From NCBI GenBank assembly GCA_026400595.1, contig JAPLOT010000339.1, forward strand, positions 1 to 26,036: a stretch of DNA of 26,036 nt. The letters run 5' to 3'. Origin of the DNA: Alphaproteobacteria bacterium (GTDB lineage Bacteria; Pseudomonadota; Alphaproteobacteria; Rhizobiales; Aestuariivirgaceae). Both the position numbers and the translations under genes were made by a program. Under the pieces are notes generated by a model. That model did not search any database. It was not told where the DNA came from and saw only the letters and a list, made by a program, of their open reading frames with translations. Positions 23,236 through 26,036 of this stretch are shown piece after piece; position 1 is the stretch's first letter, and every line of letters starts with the position of its first letter.

Positions 23236-24177
23236 TCAGGCGCTCCGGGCCCGGATCTTGCGATACCCCACCGCCCACATGAAGAGCAGCGAGAGCAGGG
23301 CCACGATCGCCATCATGACGATGGAGAGTGCGGCGCCACGCGGCGAGTTGTCCTGCTTGAGAAAGAGCGACTGGATCGAGTTGCCGATCATGGTGCCGCC
23401 TGGTCCGCCGACCAGCGTGGGCGTCACGTAGTCACCGACGGTCGGAATGAAGACCAGCAGTGCAGCCGAGATGGTGCCCGGCAGCGACAGCGGCAAGGTC
23501 ACGCGCCGGAAGCGCTGCCACTTGCTGTCGCCGAGATCGGTTGCCGCCTCGAGCAGCGAACGGTCGATTTTCTCGAGCGAAACATAGATGGGCAGCACCG
23601 CGAATGTGACCCAGGCATGGGTCAGCGTGATTACGACGGCGGGCGGATTGTAGAGCAGAAAGCTCAGGGGCTCCGAGATGATGCCGAGGCTCATCAGGCC
23701 GGAGTTGATGACGCCGTTGAAGCCCAGCATGATCTTCCAGGAAAAGACGCGCAGCAGATAGCTGGTCCAGAAGGGAATCGTGATGATGATGATCCACAGC
23801 GCCTTGTAGCGCGTCACCCGGAAGGCCAGGAAATAGGCCATGGGATAGGCGATCAGGATGACGGCTGCCGTCACCGCCAGCGACATCACCAGCGATTTCA
23901 GCATGAGGATCGCGTAGACGGGGTTCTTGAAGGGGAAGGGAATCCCCATCCACATGGTCGGCTCGTCCGCCGGCTCGATCAATGCCCAGTAGTTGGCCAG
24001 CGTGAAACTCGTGTCGAGCTCGAAGCCGTTCTGCGTCCAGAAGCTGAGCGTCACCAGGGCCAGCATGGGCGCGACCAGCATGGCCACGATGATCAGCATC
24101 GCTGGCGAGAGAAGCGCATAGCCCGCCGCCAGGCCCGAAAACCCGGCGGCGGTCTGTCGCGGCATTGCGTCCGGCAT
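23236..24177 (-). CDS. ABC transporter permease, PotB type
   Basis: A 313-residue inner-membrane permease, partner of the PotC-type protein. The first helix is near residues 23-45 (LSPAMLIIVAMLVAPMLALVTL). It has a coupling motif, EAATDLGDSKWQRFRRVTLPLSLPG, and a late signature, VPTVGDYVTP-like (IPTVGDYVTPTLVGG), seen in PotB proteins. The ATG at 24177 has no strong Shine-Dalgarno and lies seven bases after the binding-protein stop; translation may be reinitiated. A second ATG four codons on is possible. Confidence 0.92.
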   Translation of the reverse strand: MPDAMPRQTAAGFSGLAAGYALLSPAMLIIVAMLVAPMLALVTLSFWTQNGFELDTSFTLANYWALIEPADEPTMWMGIPFPFKNPVYAILMLKSLVMSLAVTAAVILIAYPMAYFLAFRVTRYKALWIIIITIPFWTSYLLRVFSWKIMLGFNGVINSGLMSLGIISEPLSFLLYNPPAVVITLTHAWVTFAVLPIYVSLEKIDRSLLEAATDLGDSKWQRFRRVTLPLSLPGTISAALLVFIPTVGDYVTPTLVGGPGGTMIGNSIQSLFLKQDNSPRGAALSIVMMAIVALLSLLFMWAVGYRKIRARSA

Positions 24178-24184
24178 GGCGGCG

Positions 24185-25303
24185 CTACTGCTTGAGGGCC
24201 TTGAGCTCTTCCCAGACCTTGTTCTGTTCGTTCACCACCTCATTGGGCATGGTCTTGAACAGGATGGCGCTCTTCATATGCTCGACGGGATCCTTGATGC
24301 CCATGGCGACAATGGCGTCGGCCTGTGCGACTTCGAAGGACTTCATGTTGGCATGCCCGTATCCTGACCCCTCGATCAAGACCTTGCCGGTTTCCGGCGA
24401 TAGCCAGGCATCGATGAAGTCATAGGCAAGCGCCGGGTCGGCCTTGCCGGAATTCAACAACGTCAGGCCGCAGAACCAGGTGAAGTAACCTTCCTTCGGC
24501 TTGGCATAAGCGATGGGAATGCCCTGGGCCGAGAGATTCTTGATCGTGTCGTTCCAGGAATAGGCGGCAATGATTTCGCCCGATGCAAGACCCTGCTGGA
24601 TCTCGGTGGCATCGGTCCACAGCATGCGGTTGATCTGCACCGCCTTGGCCGCCATGGCCTTGGCCGCCTCAAGGTCTGCTCCCGAGAGCTTGTAAGCCTG
24701 GTCATAAGGCATGCCATTCACCATCGCGCCGATCTGAATGACCAGATAGTCGTCGAGCAGCGCAACCTTGTCCTTGTATTTCTCGTCATAGAAGATGGCC
24801 CAGGTCTCGCCATCCTTGAAAGCATCGCCAATCAGGTCGGGACGATAGGCGATGGAGGAGTTGCCCCAGTCGGCGGGTGCCATCACCACATCGCTGCCAC
24901 TCATCACGCCATCGGCGGTCTGCAGGGCGGGGAAGATATCCTTCCAGTTGGAGAGCTTCGCGGTATCGATGGGAACCGTGAGTCCGGCGGTGACGAAGCG
25001 GTTCACCGAGTAGTTGCAGGGATGCATCACGTCAGCGGCGAAGCCGGCGCGGACCTTGGCCAGTGCATCTTCCTCGCCGGCAAAGATCGAGAAGTTCGGC
25101 GGCCCGCCATGCTTTCCGACATAAGAGCCGAAGTAGTCCGGCACGTCGTAGCCGGCCCATTCGAGGCAGGTCAGCACCTCGGCGGCAGCAGTCAGCCGCG
25201 GCAGCACGGTAAGGCCGACGCCAAAGGCGGTGGCGCTTTTCAGCATCTCGCGCCGGGTCAGTTTCCCGGTTGACATGCGGTCGATGAACTTGATGCGTTG
25301 CAT
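24185..25303 (-). CDS. ABC transporter substrate-binding protein, PotD type, with Tat-like signal
   Basis: A 372-residue periplasmic binding protein, first gene of the importer operon. The N-terminus carries LTRREMLKSATAFGVGL, a twin-arginine motif (R17-R18) with hydrophobic core and likely cleavage near residue 40 (TAAAEV). The mature protein resembles spermidine/putrescine-type binding proteins: LTCLEWAGYDVPDYF, the cleft segment DVMHPCNYSVNRFV, MAPADWGNSSIAYRPD, GEIIAAYSWNDTI and YFTWFCGLTLLNSGKADP. The ATG at 25303 is preceded by GGAGGAAATCACTA, a strong ribosome site. The order binding protein, PotB, PotC, PotA, MarR is unbroken. The ligand is unknown; polyamine is only the family default. 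Confidence 0.92.
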   Translation of the reverse strand: MQRIKFIDRMSTGKLTRREMLKSATAFGVGLTVLPRLTAAAEVLTCLEWAGYDVPDYFGSYVGKHGGPPNFSIFAGEEDALAKVRAGFAADVMHPCNYSVNRFVTAGLTVPIDTAKLSNWKDIFPALQTADGVMSGSDVVMAPADWGNSSIAYRPDLIGDAFKDGETWAIFYDEKYKDKVALLDDYLVIQIGAMVNGMPYDQAYKLSGADLEAAKAMAAKAVQINRMLWTDATEIQQGLASGEIIAAYSWNDTIKNLSAQGIPIAYAKPKEGYFTWFCGLTLLNSGKADPALAYDFIDAWLSPETGKVLIEGSGYGHANMKSFEVAQADAIVAMGIKDPVEHMKSAILFKTMPNEVVNEQNKVWEELKALKQ

Positions 25304-25324
25304 TAGTGATTTCCTCCGTTTTTC

Positions 25325-25343
25325 TGGTTCTTGACCCGAACCA
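25325..25343. promoter_or_regulatory. Candidate operator of the ABC-importer/MarR operon
   Basis: The perfect inverted repeat TGGTTC-N7-GAACCA (19 bp) lies 22 to 40 bases upstream of the binding-protein start. MarR proteins bind short palindromes of about this size that overlap the promoters they control, and a MarR gene closes this operon. Autoregulation through this site is inferred. Confidence 0.42.
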
Positions 25344-25348
25344 TAAAC

Positions 25349-25372
25349 CGGAAGCCGCGGAAAACGGAAGCC
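25349..25372. repeat. Direct repeat CGGAAGCC, 16-base period, in the importer promoter region
   Basis: Two copies of CGGAAGCC (25349-25356 and 25365-25372) lie between the candidate operator and folC. They could be an activator or polymerase-contact site, or chance. No confident -35/-10 pair was found in this 82-base gap. Confidence 0.3.
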
Positions 25373-25385
25373 CTTCTCTCGAACC

Positions 25386-26036
25386 TCAGCGCCGGCCGGC
25401 GCCCGAGACGCGGCTCATCTCCTCGCTGGCATGGGCGGCCAGCACGCGCCCTGCAAGGTAAAGAGAACCGCAGATGAGGATGCGGGGCGCAGGTGCCGCC
25501 AGCGCGGCCTGGCGCAGGGACTCGTCGAGCGAGATCGCGGTCTCGGCCGAAAGCCCCGCGGCACGGGCTGCTTCGGCCAGCGCTTCGGCGGAGACGGCAT
25601 TCTCCTCGTCCGGAATGGTGAGGGTTACCACCCTGGCGGCAATTCCGGCAAAGCTCTCGATGAAGCGGCCGACGTCCTTGGTGTTGAGCATGCCCCAGAC
25701 CAGCACCAGCGGGCGGGAGTGGCGGTCGTTCAGGTCGGAAAAGGCCTGGGCCAGCACCCGCCCGGCCGAGGGATTGTGGCCACCGTCCAGCCACAGTTCC
25801 GCATCCGCCGGCACGAGGGACCACAATGCACCCGGTCCCAGCCGTTGCATCCGGGCAGGCCACGTGGTGGCCTTCAGGCCCTCAGCGATATGGGCATCCG
25901 TGATGCGGTCATCGTCGAGCAGCCGCAGCGCGGCAATGGCATTGCCGGCATTGTCGATCTGATGACGGCCACGCAGCTGCGGCAACGGCAGGTCGAGCAG
26001 GCCGTTTTCGTCCTGGAAAACGAGCCGGCCATGCTG
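25386..26036 (-). CDS. folC: Folylpolyglutamate synthase/dihydrofolate synthase FolC, C-terminal part (N-terminus outside window)
   Basis: The last 216 residues of a Mur-ligase-fold enzyme that joins glutamate to dihydropteroate and to folates. Evidence is the segment PQLRGRHQIDNAGNAIAALRLL, the substrate motif LWLDGGHNPSAG, VLVWGMLNTKDV and the final ILICGSLYLAGRVLA, all typical of the FolC C-terminal domain. The Walker motif and central domain lie upstream of base 26036. The frame runs open to the window edge. It is on the same strand as the importer operon, 82 bases before it, with no T-tailed terminator in the gap. The GCGCCGGCCGGCGC palindrome at 25389-25402 is inside the coding region near the stop. 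Confidence 0.92.
   Translation of the reverse strand, partial: QHGRLVFQDENGLLDLPLPQLRGRHQIDNAGNAIAALRLLDDDRITDAHIAEGLKATTWPARMQRLGPGALWSLVPADAELWLDGGHNPSAGRVLAQAFSDLNDRHSRPLVLVWGMLNTKDVGRFIESFAGIAARVVTLTIPDEENAVSAEALAEAARAAGLSAETAISLDESLRQAALAAPAPRILICGSLYLAGRVLAAHASEEMSRVSGAGRR

Noticed and set aside
20746..25303. Importer supplies the substrate of the MttB/TMADH pair
   Set aside because: The two loci are separated by the ChvGI-PTS block and pckA and share no visible regulatory site, so nothing in the sequence supports the link.
25389..25402. Palindrome GCGCCGGCCGGCGC near the end of folC
   Set aside because: It lies inside the coding region (the Gly-Ala-Gly-Arg tail) and has no following T-tract.

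Overview
The window looks like a high-GC alphaproteobacterial chromosome, most likely Hyphomicrobiales (Rhizobiales). The evidence is gene content: the chvI-chvG-hprK-EIIA(Man)-ptsH block beside pckA, a short HPr kinase lacking the usual N-terminal domain, the murA / DUF2948 / UPF0262 / low-molecular-weight phosphatase block, and plcP with an adjacent GT4 glycosyltransferase. No phage, IS element, CRISPR or plasmid gene is visible. Genus was not determined.

Layout. (1) 1-3252, minus: a phosphonate/phosphate-type ABC importer, phnC-phnD-phnE-phnE (second permease cut by the window edge), the same gene order as rhizobial phoCDET. (2) 3253-5160, minus: a PlcP-type phospholipase C and an Agt-type lipid glycosyltransferase, overlapping by 44 bases. 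Both units are preceded by 11-bp-phased Pho-box-like repeats, so region 1-5160 reads as one phosphate-starvation locus that scavenges P and replaces membrane phospholipids with glycolipids. (3) 5341-6984, minus: a two-gene unit of unknown function (a DUF937-like membrane-anchored protein and a small helical protein) with its own predicted promoter. (4) 6985-7316 is non-coding with several hairpins, followed by tRNA-Thr(GGT) on the minus strand. (5) 7485-11041, plus: a 42-residue basic protein, murA, DUF2948, UPF0262, an LMW-type phosphatase and a DUF2238-like membrane protein. (6) 18358-11020, minus: chvI, chvG, hprK, EIIA(Man), ptsH, then a trimethylamine-dehydrogenase-family flavoprotein and an MttB-family methyltransferase joined by a GTGA overlap. 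(7) 18453-20743, plus: a HugZ-like protein with a short C-terminus, then pckA. (8) 25303-20746, minus: a complete PotDBCA-type ABC importer whose last gene encodes a MarR regulator with a four-cysteine C-terminal tail. (9) 25386-26036, minus: the C-terminal part of folC.

The best leads are the double Pho-box locus, the translationally coupled methylamine-type pair below the PTS genes, and the Cys4-MarR importer operon with a palindrome at its promoter. No element is clearly outside known families. What is new here is mostly how known families are combined and regulated.
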